Origin: Lentilitoribacter sp039986595 | GTDB lineage: Bacteria > Pseudomonadota > Alphaproteobacteria > Rhizobiales > Rhizobiaceae | Assembly (NCBI GenBank): GCA_039986595.1 | Contig: JBDWQJ010000007.1 | Span: 248,001-312,000, forward strand | Reading direction: 5' to 3' | DNA length: 64,000 nt | Shown: in pieces, positions 28,007 through 36,879 of the stretch | Numbering within the stretch: the stretch's first letter is position 1 | Layout of the letters: each line of letters opens with the position of its first letter | The notes under the pieces: model-generated | Told to the model about the DNA's origin: nothing | Database searches by the model: none | The model's input: only the letters and a program-made list of their open reading frames with translations | Program-made: the position numbers and the translations under genes

Positions 28007-28383
28007 TGGAAGCTTGGATGGCCGTTGTTGTTGGTGCGTTATTCTCAGTGTCAATTTATTTGATGCTGTCAAAACACATCATTCGTATTTTAATTGGTGC
28101 TGCGATCTTAGGTAACGCTGTAAACCTTTTGATTTTCACAAATGGACGACTAACACGTGAAGTTCCGCCAATTATTGGTGTGGATGAGAGCGTGTTATCC
28201 GCACAAGCTGCTAACCCATTGCCGCAGGCATTGGTGCTGACCGCGATTGTGATCGCATTTTCGTTTTTCGCATTTTTATTGGTGCTTGGGTATCGCGCCT
28301 ATCAAGAGCTTGGCTCGGATAATACTGATGAAATGCGCGTTGCAGAACCGGTGGATGATCAAACACCACCATTGGGGTATTGA
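28006..28383 (+). CDS. mrpC: Na+/H+ antiporter subunit C (MrpC)
   Basis: A 125-residue NuoK-like subunit with three membrane helices. RILIGAAILGNAVNLLIF and LPQALVLTAIVIAFSFFAFLL are the recognised family segments. The start shares one base with the mrpB stop (TAATG). The C-terminal ~25 residues are acidic and cytoplasmic. Confidence 0.93.
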   Translation: MEAWMAVVVGALFSVSIYLMLSKHIIRILIGAAILGNAVNLLIFTNGRLTREVPPIIGVDESVLSAQAANPLPQALVLTAIVIAFSFFAFLLVLGYRAYQELGSDNTDEMRVAEPVDDQTPPLGY

Positions 28384-28388
28384 AGTAA

Positions 28389-29999
28389 ATGGCCGGTAGT
28401 AGCGAAGCTCTAATAGATTTAACACCTGCAATGAACCTTGAACCGGTTCCATTGCTTGATTGGCTCATCATTGCGCCTGTCGCATGGTGTATTCTCGTCG
28501 GCACAGTATTGCTGATGATGCGAAAAAACACCGCCCAACAGCATTATGTGGCTATTCCTGCGATGGGTGTGCAGGTCTTAATTACCGCTGCACTCTTATC
28601 GCAGATTGTAATTAATGGCCCAACGACCATGGTCATGGGTCGATGGTTGCCACCGTTCGGGATTGCTTTCACCGTTGATATGTTAGGTGCAGTGCTGGCT
28701 TTCATAGCAGCAATAGTGGCGCTGGCATGTACGATCTATGGTGTCAAAGACGTCAATTCTTCAGGTCGTAGATACGGGTTTTATTCATTCTTCTTCCTGT
28801 TAATGGCAGGTGTAAGCGGCGCATTTCTAACTGGTGATATCTTCAATCTTTATGTTTGGTTTGAAGTGCTGTTGATCGCTTCATTTGGTCTATTGATCTT
28901 AGGCTCCGAGAAGGGGCAGCTTGATGGTGCAACCAAATATGCGTTCTTAAATCTCGTCGCGACGACATTGTTTTTGATCGCAACAGCTTATCTCTATGGT
29001 ATATTCGGCACACTCAATATGGCTGATATTGCACTTAAGATTGCGCAGAGCGATGGAACATTACCGCTGAACACGGTCGCTGGACTGTTTGTTTTAGCTT
29101 TCATTATGAAAGCTGCGGCGTTCCCAGTTAACTTCTGGTTACCTGCATCTTACCATACCCCGCGTGTTGTCATATCTGCATTATTTGCCGGCCTTCTAAC
29201 CAAAGTGGGTGTTTATGCAATCCTGCGTATTTACACTATGTTGTTTTCGCTACAACGCGAGGCGCTTGAGCCGACGGTCAATATTGACGCGCTTTCCTTT
29301 GTTGTTGCAATTGTTGCCTGTTTGACCATGATTTTAGGTGCGATTGGCGCATTGGCGCAAACCAATGTTCGCCGTTTGTTGGGCTTTTTGGTCGTGTCGG
29401 GAATTGGCGTCATGCTTATGGGTGTTGCAATCGGTACTGAGGCTGCATTGGGCGGTACGGTGTTTTATGCGCTTCACTCAATTCTAGTCATGACGGCACT
29501 GTATATTGCCGCTGGTATGGCTGCAAAATTGTGCGGTGGCGCTGAAGACATGACCAAAATTCGCGGTATTTACCAGAAGAATACCCTACTGGCCGCGATC
29601 ACTTTAATGTTGTTTTTCGCCGTTGCTGGCTTACCGCCTTTCTCAGGCTTCTGGCCTAAGTTGATGCTGGTTAAAGCCTCTATTGAGGGAGCTCCATGGT
29701 GGGCACCGTTTTCGATCCTTCTTACTGGCTTCTTGTCAACCATTGCCGTCGGCAGAGTTTGGGCATTGTCTTATTGGAAGCCTGTTGATGATGATGCTAA
29801 GAATTCTCCGCACGATGCGAACGCAAACAATGCGCTTGGTGCGTCAGAGTTTGTTCCATTAATTGGATTAACGATCATTGTGGTCGGGGTTGGTTTATTC
29901 CCGCAAACTGTGTTTGAAATAGCTTATCAAGCTGCAGAACAATTGGTTAATCCGACAGCTTATATAGAATCGGTTTTTGGAAGTGAGGTCGTCGAATAA
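28389..29999 (+). CDS. mrpD: Na+/H+ antiporter subunit D (MrpD)
   Basis: A 536-residue NuoM/NuoN-like proton-channel subunit with about 14 helices. Visible hallmarks are NLYVWFEVLLIASFGLLILG with the key glutamate, KAAAFPVNFWLPASYHTPRVVISALFAGLLTKVGVYAI with conserved lysine and histidine, and GLPPFSGFWPKLMLVKA. It starts 5 bases after mrpC and its stop overlaps the mrpE start by one base. Confidence 0.93.
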   Translation: MAGSSEALIDLTPAMNLEPVPLLDWLIIAPVAWCILVGTVLLMMRKNTAQQHYVAIPAMGVQVLITAALLSQIVINGPTTMVMGRWLPPFGIAFTVDMLGAVLAFIAAIVALACTIYGVKDVNSSGRRYGFYSFFFLLMAGVSGAFLTGDIFNLYVWFEVLLIASFGLLILGSEKGQLDGATKYAFLNLVATTLFLIATAYLYGIFGTLNMADIALKIAQSDGTLPLNTVAGLFVLAFIMKAAAFPVNFWLPASYHTPRVVISALFAGLLTKVGVYAILRIYTMLFSLQREALEPTVNIDALSFVVAIVACLTMILGAIGALAQTNVRRLLGFLVVSGIGVMLMGVAIGTEAALGGTVFYALHSILVMTALYIAAGMAAKLCGGAEDMTKIRGIYQKNTLLAAITLMLFFAVAGLPPFSGFWPKLMLVKASIEGAPWWAPFSILLTGFLSTIAVGRVWALSYWKPVDDDAKNSPHDANANNALGASEFVPLIGLTIIVVGVGLFPQTVFEIAYQAAEQLVNPTAYIESVFGSEVVE

Positions 30000-30472
30000 T
30001 GTTATTTATCTTCAACATACTTCTAACCTTAGCATGGGCAACCTTCACAGGTTCGTTCTCAGCGCTCAATTTGCTTTTTGGTTTCGTGCTGTCGATTTTC
30101 GCACTTTGGATCATCCGAGGTGAGGTGGGAACATTTGGTTACTTCTCGCGCTCGCGCAAAATCATCTCGCTGATCTTATTGTTCTTGTATGAATTGGTTA
30201 TGTCCGCGTGGCGTGTTGCGGTGCTGGTCCTATCACCCAAACTCGATATCAAACCAGGCATATTTGCATTCCCACTAACAGTCCAAAACGATATGCAGAT
30301 AACGATCCTTGCAAATATGATTACTCTGACCCCGGGAACCTTGTCCGTCGATGTTTCAGATGACAAAAAATACATCTACGTTCACGCAATTGACGCGTCA
30401 GATCCGGAAGCTGCACGAAGAGATATAGCTGAAGGCTTTGAGAAGAAAATCATGGAGGCATCGCAACCATGA
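29999..30472 (+). CDS. mrpE: Na+/H+ antiporter subunit E (MrpE)
   Basis: A 157-residue subunit with two or three N-terminal membrane helices and a cytoplasmic domain. The family pattern ANMITLTPGTLSVDVSDDKKYIYVHAID is clear. It is coupled to mrpD by TAATG and to mrpF by an ATGA overlap. Confidence 0.92.
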   Translation: MLFIFNILLTLAWATFTGSFSALNLLFGFVLSIFALWIIRGEVGTFGYFSRSRKIISLILLFLYELVMSAWRVAVLVLSPKLDIKPGIFAFPLTVQNDMQITILANMITLTPGTLSVDVSDDKKYIYVHAIDASDPEAARRDIAEGFEKKIMEASQP

Positions 30473-30864
30473 ATGCTCAAGACGTTTTAGATATGAGTAT
30501 AAACATTGCGCTGGTTCTACTCAGCCTTGCGTTTTTGCTAACGATTTTTCGTATTGTAAAAGGTCCAACCCTACCAGATAGAATCTTGGGACTTGATATG
30601 CTGGTTGGCGCAGCAATTGGCTATATTGCGGTGATCGGCGTCAAGACGGGGTATACGCTTTACGTCGATATTGCGATTGCGCTTGGCTTGGTTGGGTTTT
30701 TGGCAACTGTCGCTTTTGCGCGGTTTATTTTAGTCCGTGGCCAAGCGGATGAAGGCGGAACCGAGGATGGCCATGAAATGGATCCCGACAAAGTGATCGA
30801 CCAAAAAATGGGTGAGCTTGGCACCAAACTTCGCTCCAGTGATAATGAAAAGCAGGGATCATAA
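30469..30864 (+). CDS. mrpF: Na+/H+ antiporter subunit F (MrpF)
   Basis: A 131-residue subunit with three helices; FRIVKGPTLPDRILGLDMLV is the MrpF signature. The C-terminal ~45 residues are unusually long and acidic for the family (QADEGGTEDGHEMDPDK), so the protein carries a cytoplasmic tail. It overlaps mrpE by four bases and abuts mrpG. Confidence 0.92.
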   Translation: MNAQDVLDMSINIALVLLSLAFLLTIFRIVKGPTLPDRILGLDMLVGAAIGYIAVIGVKTGYTLYVDIAIALGLVGFLATVAFARFILVRGQADEGGTEDGHEMDPDKVIDQKMGELGTKLRSSDNEKQGS

Positions 30865-31218
30865 ATGGAAGATTTAGGTACATGTATCGTTTCGTTCTTG
30901 ATCATTGTTGGTGCGTTTTTTGCACTTGTTGCATCAGTGGGTTTGTTACGTCTTCCTGACGTTTATTCGCGTATGCATGCTGCATCTAAGGCAGGTACAC
31001 TTGGCTCGGGTCTCATGTTGATTGCTTTGGCTATCTATTCCGATGATTTAGCGACCATCACTCGCGCATTGATTGGCGTCGTGTTTTTCTTGCTCACGGC
31101 CCCCATAGCCTCGCACCTTTTGGCAAAGGCTGCCTATGCTGTTGGCTATCGTTTGAGCGATATATCTGTTATGGATGAAATGTCTAAATCAGATCCCTTG
31201 AAAGACAAAAACGCCTAA
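30865..31218 (+). CDS. mrpG: Na+/H+ antiporter subunit G (MrpG)
   Basis: A 117-residue, three-helix subunit with the family segment GLLRLPDVYSRMHAASKAGTLG. It begins at the base after the mrpF stop and ends the seven-gene operon. The 237 bases to the next gene are AT-rich and contain the CAGATTaAATCTG palindrome. Confidence 0.93.
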   Translation: MEDLGTCIVSFLIIVGAFFALVASVGLLRLPDVYSRMHAASKAGTLGSGLMLIALAIYSDDLATITRALIGVVFFLLTAPIASHLLAKAAYAVGYRLSDISVMDEMSKSDPLKDKNA

Positions 31219-31244
31219 ATTTGCATCCAAAAGTCCCATTTTTG

Positions 31245-31257
31245 CAGATTAAATCTG
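31245..31257. repeat. 13-base palindrome upstream of mucR
   Basis: CAGATT and AATCTG are separated by one A. It lies between the Mrp operon and mucR, about 200 bases before the mucR start, and could be a regulator site or simply AT-rich chance. No protein is known to me that binds exactly this. Confidence 0.3.
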
Positions 31258-31455
31258 TTTAATTTGACTTAAAATCTAACAATTACTTGTTTTATCTAGT
31301 CGTTTGATCTAGGTATTTTTATGTATGTGCGAAATAGTGTTGCGCGATTATTTTAGTCGCATATATTGGGAGTTGTGTAGTAATCGTAGTTTGAAATTAA
31401 GTTTGCTCATAGTCGCAACATATTTTGATAGGTCTAATTTAGGTTCGGGGGAGTT

Positions 31456-31872
31456 ATGCCTGATAGTTCAAAAGTACAACAATCTAACTTTTGTGTTCAA
31501 ATCACATCAGAAATTGTTGCAGCTTATGTCGGAAATCACAATGTAAGTACATCAGAATTAGCTGGTCTTATTCAAACAGTTCATGAAACTGTGGTAGAGA
31601 TTTCTGAAAGCGGTGCCGGATCATCAGTTGGGCGTAATAAACCTGCGATAGATATCGATCAGTCCATTCACCAAGATTATTTAATCTGTCTGGAAGATGG
31701 CAAACAATTTAAATCACTTAAGCGTCACCTCATGACCCATTATAATCTAACGCCTGAAGAATATCGGGAAAAATGGGGTTTGCCGGCGGATTATCCAATG
31801 GTTGCGCCAGCTTATGCTAAAGCCAGATCTGAGCTTGCTAAACAAATGGGCCTCGGCCAGAAACGCGCATAA
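31456..31872 (+). CDS. mucR: MucR/Ros-family zinc-finger-like transcriptional regulator
   Basis: A 138-residue regulator of the Ros/MucR family, which in Rhizobiales controls exopolysaccharide, motility and virulence genes and binds AT-rich DNA. The core YLICLEDGKQFKSLKRHLMTHYNLTPEEYREKWGLPADYPMVAPAYA is near-identical in pattern to family members. Where classic Ros has Cys-x2-Cys, this has Cys-x2-Asp (CLED), a replacement known in other family members that can still coordinate zinc. ATG 31456 has a GGGGGAG site upstream. MucR proteins often repress their own gene, so the AT-rich upstream region may be its operator. Confidence 0.9.
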   Translation: MPDSSKVQQSNFCVQITSEIVAAYVGNHNVSTSELAGLIQTVHETVVEISESGAGSSVGRNKPAIDIDQSIHQDYLICLEDGKQFKSLKRHLMTHYNLTPEEYREKWGLPADYPMVAPAYAKARSELAKQMGLGQKRA

Positions 31873-32001
31873 TTCTCTTCATCGCCTGTTATCTATGAAC
31901 TCGCAAAGTATGGCTTTGTGAGTCCTATGTAGTTTATTATCGACAATTCATGCAAAAAGCATTATAAGAAAATATTCCTATAATGTTGGACATAAAATTT
32001 T

Positions 32002-32439
32002 ATGGATAGTTTGCAAACCTTCCCTACACAAGCATTGTCGATTTTCGACTGTAAGCGCCTGCAAAATTTAAATACGAATATCGGCTCAATCGAAACTAAA
32101 TCTGCTCATATTAAAATATATGATACTTATTCTATCATATTTGAGCTGATTAAAGAGTTGTATTTTGATTGCGTGTTAAGGCTTAATCATTCATTTTCAA
32201 CACCCCAGACGCTGACGTCTCGAGAAGAGTGTTTCATCAAACATCTGTCTATCTATCTATGCCATGTCGTTTTAGGCCACTCCATGCGTAAGATAGCGCA
32301 AGGATTTAACATCGATAGAACAAGTGTGTCTTACGCATGTCGCAAAATTGAGTACAAGCGTGATGAAGTCGAAGATGAAAAGTTTATCTCAACTTGCGAA
32401 AGATTGATTGATATTTTAGCTGGTAAACTTGTGAGTTAG
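32002..32439 (+). CDS. DnaA domain IV-like helix-turn-helix protein
   Basis: A 145-residue soluble protein. The C-terminal half (SREECFIKHLSIYLCHVVLGHSMRKIAQGFNIDRTSVSYACRKIEYKRDEVED) resembles the DNA-binding domain IV of DnaA, with a helix, a basic loop and a turn (HSMRKIAQGFNIDRTSVSYACRKIE). The AAA+ and N-terminal domains of DnaA are absent, so it cannot be the initiator itself. Such stand-alone domains next to mucR are common in Rhizobiales and are presumed transcription factors. Function is unproven. Confidence 0.75.
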   Translation: MDSLQTFPTQALSIFDCKRLQNLNTNIGSIETKSAHIKIYDTYSIIFELIKELYFDCVLRLNHSFSTPQTLTSREECFIKHLSIYLCHVVLGHSMRKIAQGFNIDRTSVSYACRKIEYKRDEVEDEKFISTCERLIDILAGKLVS

Positions 32440-32440
32440 C

Positions 32441-32860
32441 TTAAAGCACATCATTTGCGTGTTGTTTAATGCGAGCTGCCATGGCGCGAAGGCCATTTGC
32501 GCGTTGTGGGGTGAGATGCTCGACAAGGCCAAGCTTCTCAAAGATCTCATTTTCATTCACATTCGCAACCTTTTTAGCTGGAACACCTGAAAAGGCGATC
32601 AACATAATGGCTACAAGTCCGCTAACAATATGTGCGTCCGAAGCGCCACGGAAATGCATGATTGGATTATCCGCATCACTCACATCTGGTTCTGAAAGAA
32701 GCCAAACCTGGCTCACACAACCCTGAACCTTGTTTTCAGCACTCATCTCACCATCTGCAAGTGGAGGCAGCTTCTTGCCCAACTCAATGACATAACGATA
32801 GCGCTCTTCCCAATCGTCGATAAATTCAAAATCATCTATAATGTCGTCTAGAGTTGCCAT
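32441..32860 (-). CDS. sufE: SufE family cysteine-desulfuration protein
   Basis: A 139-residue SufE-like protein that takes persulfide from the cysteine desulfurase SufS and passes it to Fe-S cluster assembly. The sulfur-accepting cysteine lies in ENKVQGCVSQVWLL, the family signature. The C-terminal helix and the FSGVPAKKVANVNENEIFEKLGLVEHLTPQRANGLRAM segment are also typical. Starts at 32890 and 32875 are also in frame; ATG at 32860 has a GGAAG element at suitable spacing. It is convergent with the DnaA-C-like gene. Other suf genes are not in the window. Confidence 0.9.
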   Translation of the reverse strand: MATLDDIIDDFEFIDDWEERYRYVIELGKKLPPLADGEMSAENKVQGCVSQVWLLSEPDVSDADNPIMHFRGASDAHIVSGLVAIMLIAFSGVPAKKVANVNENEIFEKLGLVEHLTPQRANGLRAMAARIKQHANDVL

Positions 32861-33017
32861 GCTGAAATCTTCCATTGCTTTATTATTCATATATATCGCT
32901 TGGAAATAAAAGAAACCCCCATGGACGAATATGTCGCAAATGGGGGCTAAATCTGAAATTAATCAGTGAGTTATATAAGATGATCGCGAATGGCATTTCG
33001 CAATACCTTCTAAAACA

Positions 33018-33338
33018 TTACTCAGGAATTGAGGCAGTAGTAAGTTCATCAGGCGTTTCATCGCCGAATTTACCGTCGAGATATTGATAAGCGATGCGAG
33101 CACCTTCTTTTGCACGGGCTCCAAGCACACCGATAGTGTGGCTTCCAACTTCACAAACATGCGGTTCACGTTCACATATAGACGTCACGTCATCATAAAG
33201 TGCCCATGCAGCTGTCATACTGCCGGCAGTTTCAAAATTTGGTCCTTCTGCCAAGCGGTCTGAGCTTTCCGGATTGAAAAGCGGCAAGGCGATAAGAACT
33301 AATGAAAACCAAAATGCACCTTTAATAAGCGTCCACAT
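33018..33338 (-). CDS. DUF5330 family membrane protein
   Basis: A small protein (~106 residues) with one N-terminal membrane helix (MWTLIKGAFWFSLVLIALPLF) and an extracytoplasmic part of DUF5330 type. The latter has AWALYDDVTSICEREPHVCEVG with two cysteines, then a GARAKEGARIAYQYLDGKFG helix. ATG at 33338 has AGGGA and AGG elements just upstream; a start at 33446 would add 36 residues, mostly basic, in front of the helix. Function is unknown. Confidence 0.7.
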   Translation of the reverse strand: MWTLIKGAFWFSLVLIALPLFNPESSDRLAEGPNFETAGSMTAAWALYDDVTSICEREPHVCEVGSHTIGVLGARAKEGARIAYQYLDGKFGDETPDELTTASIPE

Positions 33339-33698
33339 AAAACCTGTCCCTGTTTGTCGTCGTTTGCGCCGTTTTTCGCGCTTGAGACCATTTCTAATCA
33401 ACATTTCCCAATTTGAGATTGAAATCAAAATCAGCTTTTGAAGCAAATTTACTTCAAATTTTATCTATCTGTTGATTCGAACCAAATCGAACGCAAAAAT
33501 GGCTTCCCATATTGGCTCAAAGTGCTGAAAACGGCTAATTTTGCGAATAAATATACCTCTGATTAACCATGAAATGACTTCTTGGTTATATTTGGGCTGT
33601 ATCAGGTATTTTTTGTGCAAAAACTGCTTTGGGAAGCACCTGCTTTATCCATTCCTTAACAAGAGGATGGGATTTTAGATCCAAGACGTTTTTTTAGC
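33339..33698. other. Intergenic region before the DivJ-like kinase, 360 bases
   Basis: No gene is supported here apart from a possible N-terminal extension of the DUF5330 gene up to 33446. The region is AT-rich. It holds an inverted repeat TAACCA (33564-33569) and TGGTTA (33583-33588), whose left arm is part of TTAACCAT, a half-site form seen in CtrA-bound promoters. No strong hairpin with a T-run was found. Confidence 0.4.
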
Positions 33699-35567
33699 TT
33701 GGGTGTTGTATTGAGTTTTCAGCCAAAAATAGGTTCAGGTTTTTCAGCTGTGATTGCTTCTAAATTAGAAGCAACAGCCAAGCTGTGGTTTGGCGAGAGT
33801 GACAGCTCTTCGCACGATGTTGAACTTAATATTATGTCATTGTTTATCGCTTGGTCGGTCGCAGCGCCTACCTTGGTGTTTGTTTTGGCAGTACAGCTGC
33901 TAACAATCTCAGCAGCTTTTGCTCTTGCATTGACCATATCTGGTGTTTTCATGCTCAGCTGCGGTATCCTAGCCAAGCAGAAGGCGATAAAACACGCAGG
34001 TTTGTTTGCCGTGATAGGTTCGGCACTGGTGTTAGCTATACTGGTCGGAGCATCTGCTCAATCGGCAATTCAGATGGCAATATTAATGTTGCTTGTTCCT
34101 GCCGAAGTCTTTTTGGCAAAAAAACAACGCGAGCCAGTTTTGGCTAGCTTTTTCATCTCATTTATATTGGGGATTTGCGCGGTCATTTTTGCGTTCAATG
34201 GCGATAAAGATGCGGTGAGTTCAGTCTGGCTTGGCATTACAATTATAGCCATTTTATCAGGATATGGCGCAACACGTGCATTTTTGATCTCTGAGAACAA
34301 ATCTAGGGATGAAGTTGCACCGCGCGTTGTGGTTCGAAATTCAGAGTTTGTAACCGACAAACTATTAAAAGACCTACCCGGTCTTGTCACATGTCATGAT
34401 GCATTTGGCGATGTTATTAGTGTTCATGGCCAATCACCTGACATCTTGTCGGCGCGCCCGAGTAACCTGCTTGGTAAGGGCTTTGTCAACCAAATACACA
34501 TTTCAGACCGCATCAGCTTTATGTCGGCAATTGATAAATTGAGACAAGGTGTTGAGTGCGAATCAATCGAATTACGATTTGAGACTGGTTTTAATAATTC
34601 AACATCTGATCTGCAATTTACTCATATCCAAGCAAACCTAATTGGTCAGTTTGACCAAGCTGATAATCTCCAGAAGTTTTACATACAGTCTTTGGATATG
34701 ACTGCTTTGCAAAGCACACTAGAGCTGCTTGAAAATTACAAGTCGGCTGAACGTGATGCCGAGGTCAATAAAACACGTTTCCTAGCAGGGGTAAGCCACG
34801 AGCTTCGCACGCCGTTAAATTCTATCATGGGGTTTGCCGATGTGCTCATTCATGAAGTTATCGCGCCATTGCCTGATGAGCGCCATAAAGAATATGTCAC
34901 GCTCATTCGTGAGTCTGGTGAGCACCTTCTTAATGTGGTCAACACGATGCTGGATATGAGCAAAATCCAAAATGGCCAATATACGCTTTATAGTGAGCCA
35001 TTTGAATTTTCCGATTTACTTGATCGCACAAAATCTATGTTGGACATTCAGGCCAGTAAGAAAAATATTGAGTTAAACTGCCGTACGCAAAAAGGCCTGC
35101 AAGAGGTCAAAGCTGATCGCAGAGCTATGCAGCAAATCCTTATCAATTTGGTTGGCAACTCGATTAAATTTACGGAAGAAAAAGGTGTTGTCACCGTAGA
35201 TGCTGATGTCAAAGGTTCGGAATTTATCCTGAAGGTCAGTGATACAGGTATTGGAATTCCATCAGATAAATTATCCAAAATTGGTCAGCCATTCATGCAG
35301 GTGAATTCGACCCTTGCGCGTCAATATGAGGGCACGGGTTTAGGCATTTCACTGGTGAAGGGTTTAGTGGAACTTCATAATGGGTGTTTTGATATTCAAA
35401 GCGTTGAAGGTGAGGGAACACAAATCACCATTACAATTCCGCAATTGGTGGAATTGGATGATGAAGACCTCAAAGAACAGGCTACAGAAGTAGCTGGAGA
35501 ATTAAAAACGGTTATCAAAGATGATGGCCAAGCAATATATCAAGGGGGTCGCGCACATGTCGCCTAG
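33699..35567 (+). CDS. PAS-domain sensor histidine kinase, DivJ/PleC/PdhS-like
   Basis: A 622-residue membrane-bound kinase. About six hydrophobic helices span residues ~50-200. A PAS-like region follows (DLPGLVTCHDAFGDVISVHG to ~330), then HisKA with GVSHELRTPLNSIMGFADVL (phospho-accepting histidine near residue 367), and HATPase with LVGNSIKFTEEKG, DTGIGIP and GTGLGISLVKGL. The stretch after the H box (EVIAPLPDERHKEYVTLIRESGEHLLNVVNTMLDMSKIQNGQYTL) has the form of the DivJ/PleC/PdhS group that acts on DivK and PleD in cell-cycle control. The six N-terminal helices recall DivJ. No partner regulator is adjacent. TTG starts at 33699 and 33711 are both possible. The next gene overlaps its end by 11 bases. 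Confidence 0.82.
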   Translation: MGVVLSFQPKIGSGFSAVIASKLEATAKLWFGESDSSSHDVELNIMSLFIAWSVAAPTLVFVLAVQLLTISAAFALALTISGVFMLSCGILAKQKAIKHAGLFAVIGSALVLAILVGASAQSAIQMAILMLLVPAEVFLAKKQREPVLASFFISFILGICAVIFAFNGDKDAVSSVWLGITIIAILSGYGATRAFLISENKSRDEVAPRVVVRNSEFVTDKLLKDLPGLVTCHDAFGDVISVHGQSPDILSARPSNLLGKGFVNQIHISDRISFMSAIDKLRQGVECESIELRFETGFNNSTSDLQFTHIQANLIGQFDQADNLQKFYIQSLDMTALQSTLELLENYKSAERDAEVNKTRFLAGVSHELRTPLNSIMGFADVLIHEVIAPLPDERHKEYVTLIRESGEHLLNVVNTMLDMSKIQNGQYTLYSEPFEFSDLLDRTKSMLDIQASKKNIELNCRTQKGLQEVKADRRAMQQILINLVGNSIKFTEEKGVVTVDADVKGSEFILKVSDTGIGIPSDKLSKIGQPFMQVNSTLARQYEGTGLGISLVKGLVELHNGCFDIQSVEGEGTQITITIPQLVELDDEDLKEQATEVAGELKTVIKDDGQAIYQGGRAHVA

Positions 35568-36417
35568 ACGTAAACCTTCGAAAAAAACAATCGAAAAGCC
35601 AAGTGTTTTTGCATCATTGATGTCCACTGTGGGTGAGACAATTGTCAAGCATCCATCAATCGTTGGTGGTGGCACAGCCTTTGTGATCATCTTCAGCTTC
35701 ATTGCTTCAAATGCGTTATATTATCAAAAAGGTGCGCATCCAGCGCCGATCTTGAATATGCGTGGGCCACAATTCATTGTATCAGGTTCAACACGACCAA
35801 ATGATGATGTCCGGGTGATCAAAACCGATGATGGTGTCAAAACCTTCAAGGTGCGTCACAGCGATGATTTGCAGACATCTAGCATCAATGTGCCAGTTCC
35901 AGCACAACCAGTTCGTCAAGAAACTGCGCGTGTGCAAACGATCAAACCTGTTGTTGATACCGAAACCGTTGAAAACTCTATTCAGGGTGATGAACTAGTG
36001 CGGAATGTTCAGACCGAGCTTGCCAAACAAAAACTCTATCTAGATGTGGTTGATGGGCTCACCGGGCCAAACACATCAAAAGCGGTTCAAGGTTTTCAAG
36101 AACGCGCAGGGCTTGCTGTTGATGGCAAGATCACTGATGGATTGCTTGCAAAATTAGTTGCAGCCAATACCCCAAAACAGGTTGCTCGTGTTGAAACGAG
36201 CCTTGAGACAAATTCTGATCAAGCATCAAGAGATATGGTGCGCCGTATCCAAATCGGCCTGTCACAATCCGCCTATCCTCATATTGAAGTTGATGGTATG
36301 GCAGGTGCGCAAACCCGTGAAGCTATTGCTCAGTTTGAAAAGCACTACCGTTTACCAGTAACGGGCTTACCAAATCAGCAGGTTCTTGAAAAACTGAAAT
36401 CAATCGGCGCTTTTTAA
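35557..36417 (+). CDS. Peptidoglycan-binding membrane protein
   Basis: A 286-residue protein with a basic N-terminus, one membrane helix (GGTAFVIIFSFIASNALYYQ, ~40-60), a Pro/Val/Thr-rich linker and two peptidoglycan-binding (PG_binding_1) repeats. The first is around VRNVQTELAKQKLYLDVVDGLTGPNTSKAVQGFQERAGL and the second around VRRIQIGLSQSAYPHIEVDGMAGAQTREAIAQFEKHY. It probably binds peptidoglycan in the periplasm. ATG 35557 follows AAGGGGGT by eight bases and overlaps the kinase gene by 11 bases, so the two are co-translated. No enzymatic domain is present. Confidence 0.85.
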   Translation: MSPRRKPSKKTIEKPSVFASLMSTVGETIVKHPSIVGGGTAFVIIFSFIASNALYYQKGAHPAPILNMRGPQFIVSGSTRPNDDVRVIKTDDGVKTFKVRHSDDLQTSSINVPVPAQPVRQETARVQTIKPVVDTETVENSIQGDELVRNVQTELAKQKLYLDVVDGLTGPNTSKAVQGFQERAGLAVDGKITDGLLAKLVAANTPKQVARVETSLETNSDQASRDMVRRIQIGLSQSAYPHIEVDGMAGAQTREAIAQFEKHYRLPVTGLPNQQVLEKLKSIGAF

Positions 36418-36485
36418 GCTTCAACCTTCTGCGACTTGCTCAATGTCCATCGCTTTTTAGGTGGCCAGCACTTAAAGTGTAATCC

Positions 36486-36833
36486 ATGCGTATAACGTCA
36501 GCTATTTTTGTATCTAGTCTTACCCGGCGGTTATTTTCTGATGGTCTTATGGCTGCTGTGGAAAAAAAAGGCGCGCCAGAAGCTGGGGCGATTTTTATCC
36601 GCGTTGTCAAACGTGATCGTACGCAAATGCTTTTATGCCCCGCGCCTCAATCATATTTTGAGGAGAAAAGCACATTTCATATTTTTGAAGTGCGGCTTGA
36701 AAACGCGTTTGAAATGGAAGTTAATGAAAAGCTCGAGCGCGAAAAGTCATTTGATAGTGATATCTGGATTGTCGAGATTGAAACGGATCAACCTGAGAAT
36801 TATCTGGATATTCGCCATGATGATGGACAATAG
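36486..36833 (+). CDS. DUF1491 family protein
   Basis: A 115-residue soluble protein matching DUF1491: SAIFVSSLTRRLFSDGLMAAVEKKGAPEAGAIFIRVVKRD at the N-terminus and a DIWIVEIE close. Function is unknown. It lies 68 bases downstream of the peptidoglycan-binding gene on the same strand and may share its transcript. The DUF2336 gene is convergent with it. Confidence 0.85.
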   Translation: MRITSAIFVSSLTRRLFSDGLMAAVEKKGAPEAGAIFIRVVKRDRTQMLLCPAPQSYFEEKSTFHIFEVRLENAFEMEVNEKLEREKSFDSDIWIVEIETDQPENYLDIRHDDGQ

Positions 36834-36879
36834 CGCATTCCCGCTCTTATATCGAACGGGAATGAGAATGCTTGGATGA

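Noticed and set aside
31325..31546. 73-codon open frame overlapping the mucR start
   Set aside because: It covers the AT-rich mucR upstream region and enters mucR in another frame, with no ribosome site.
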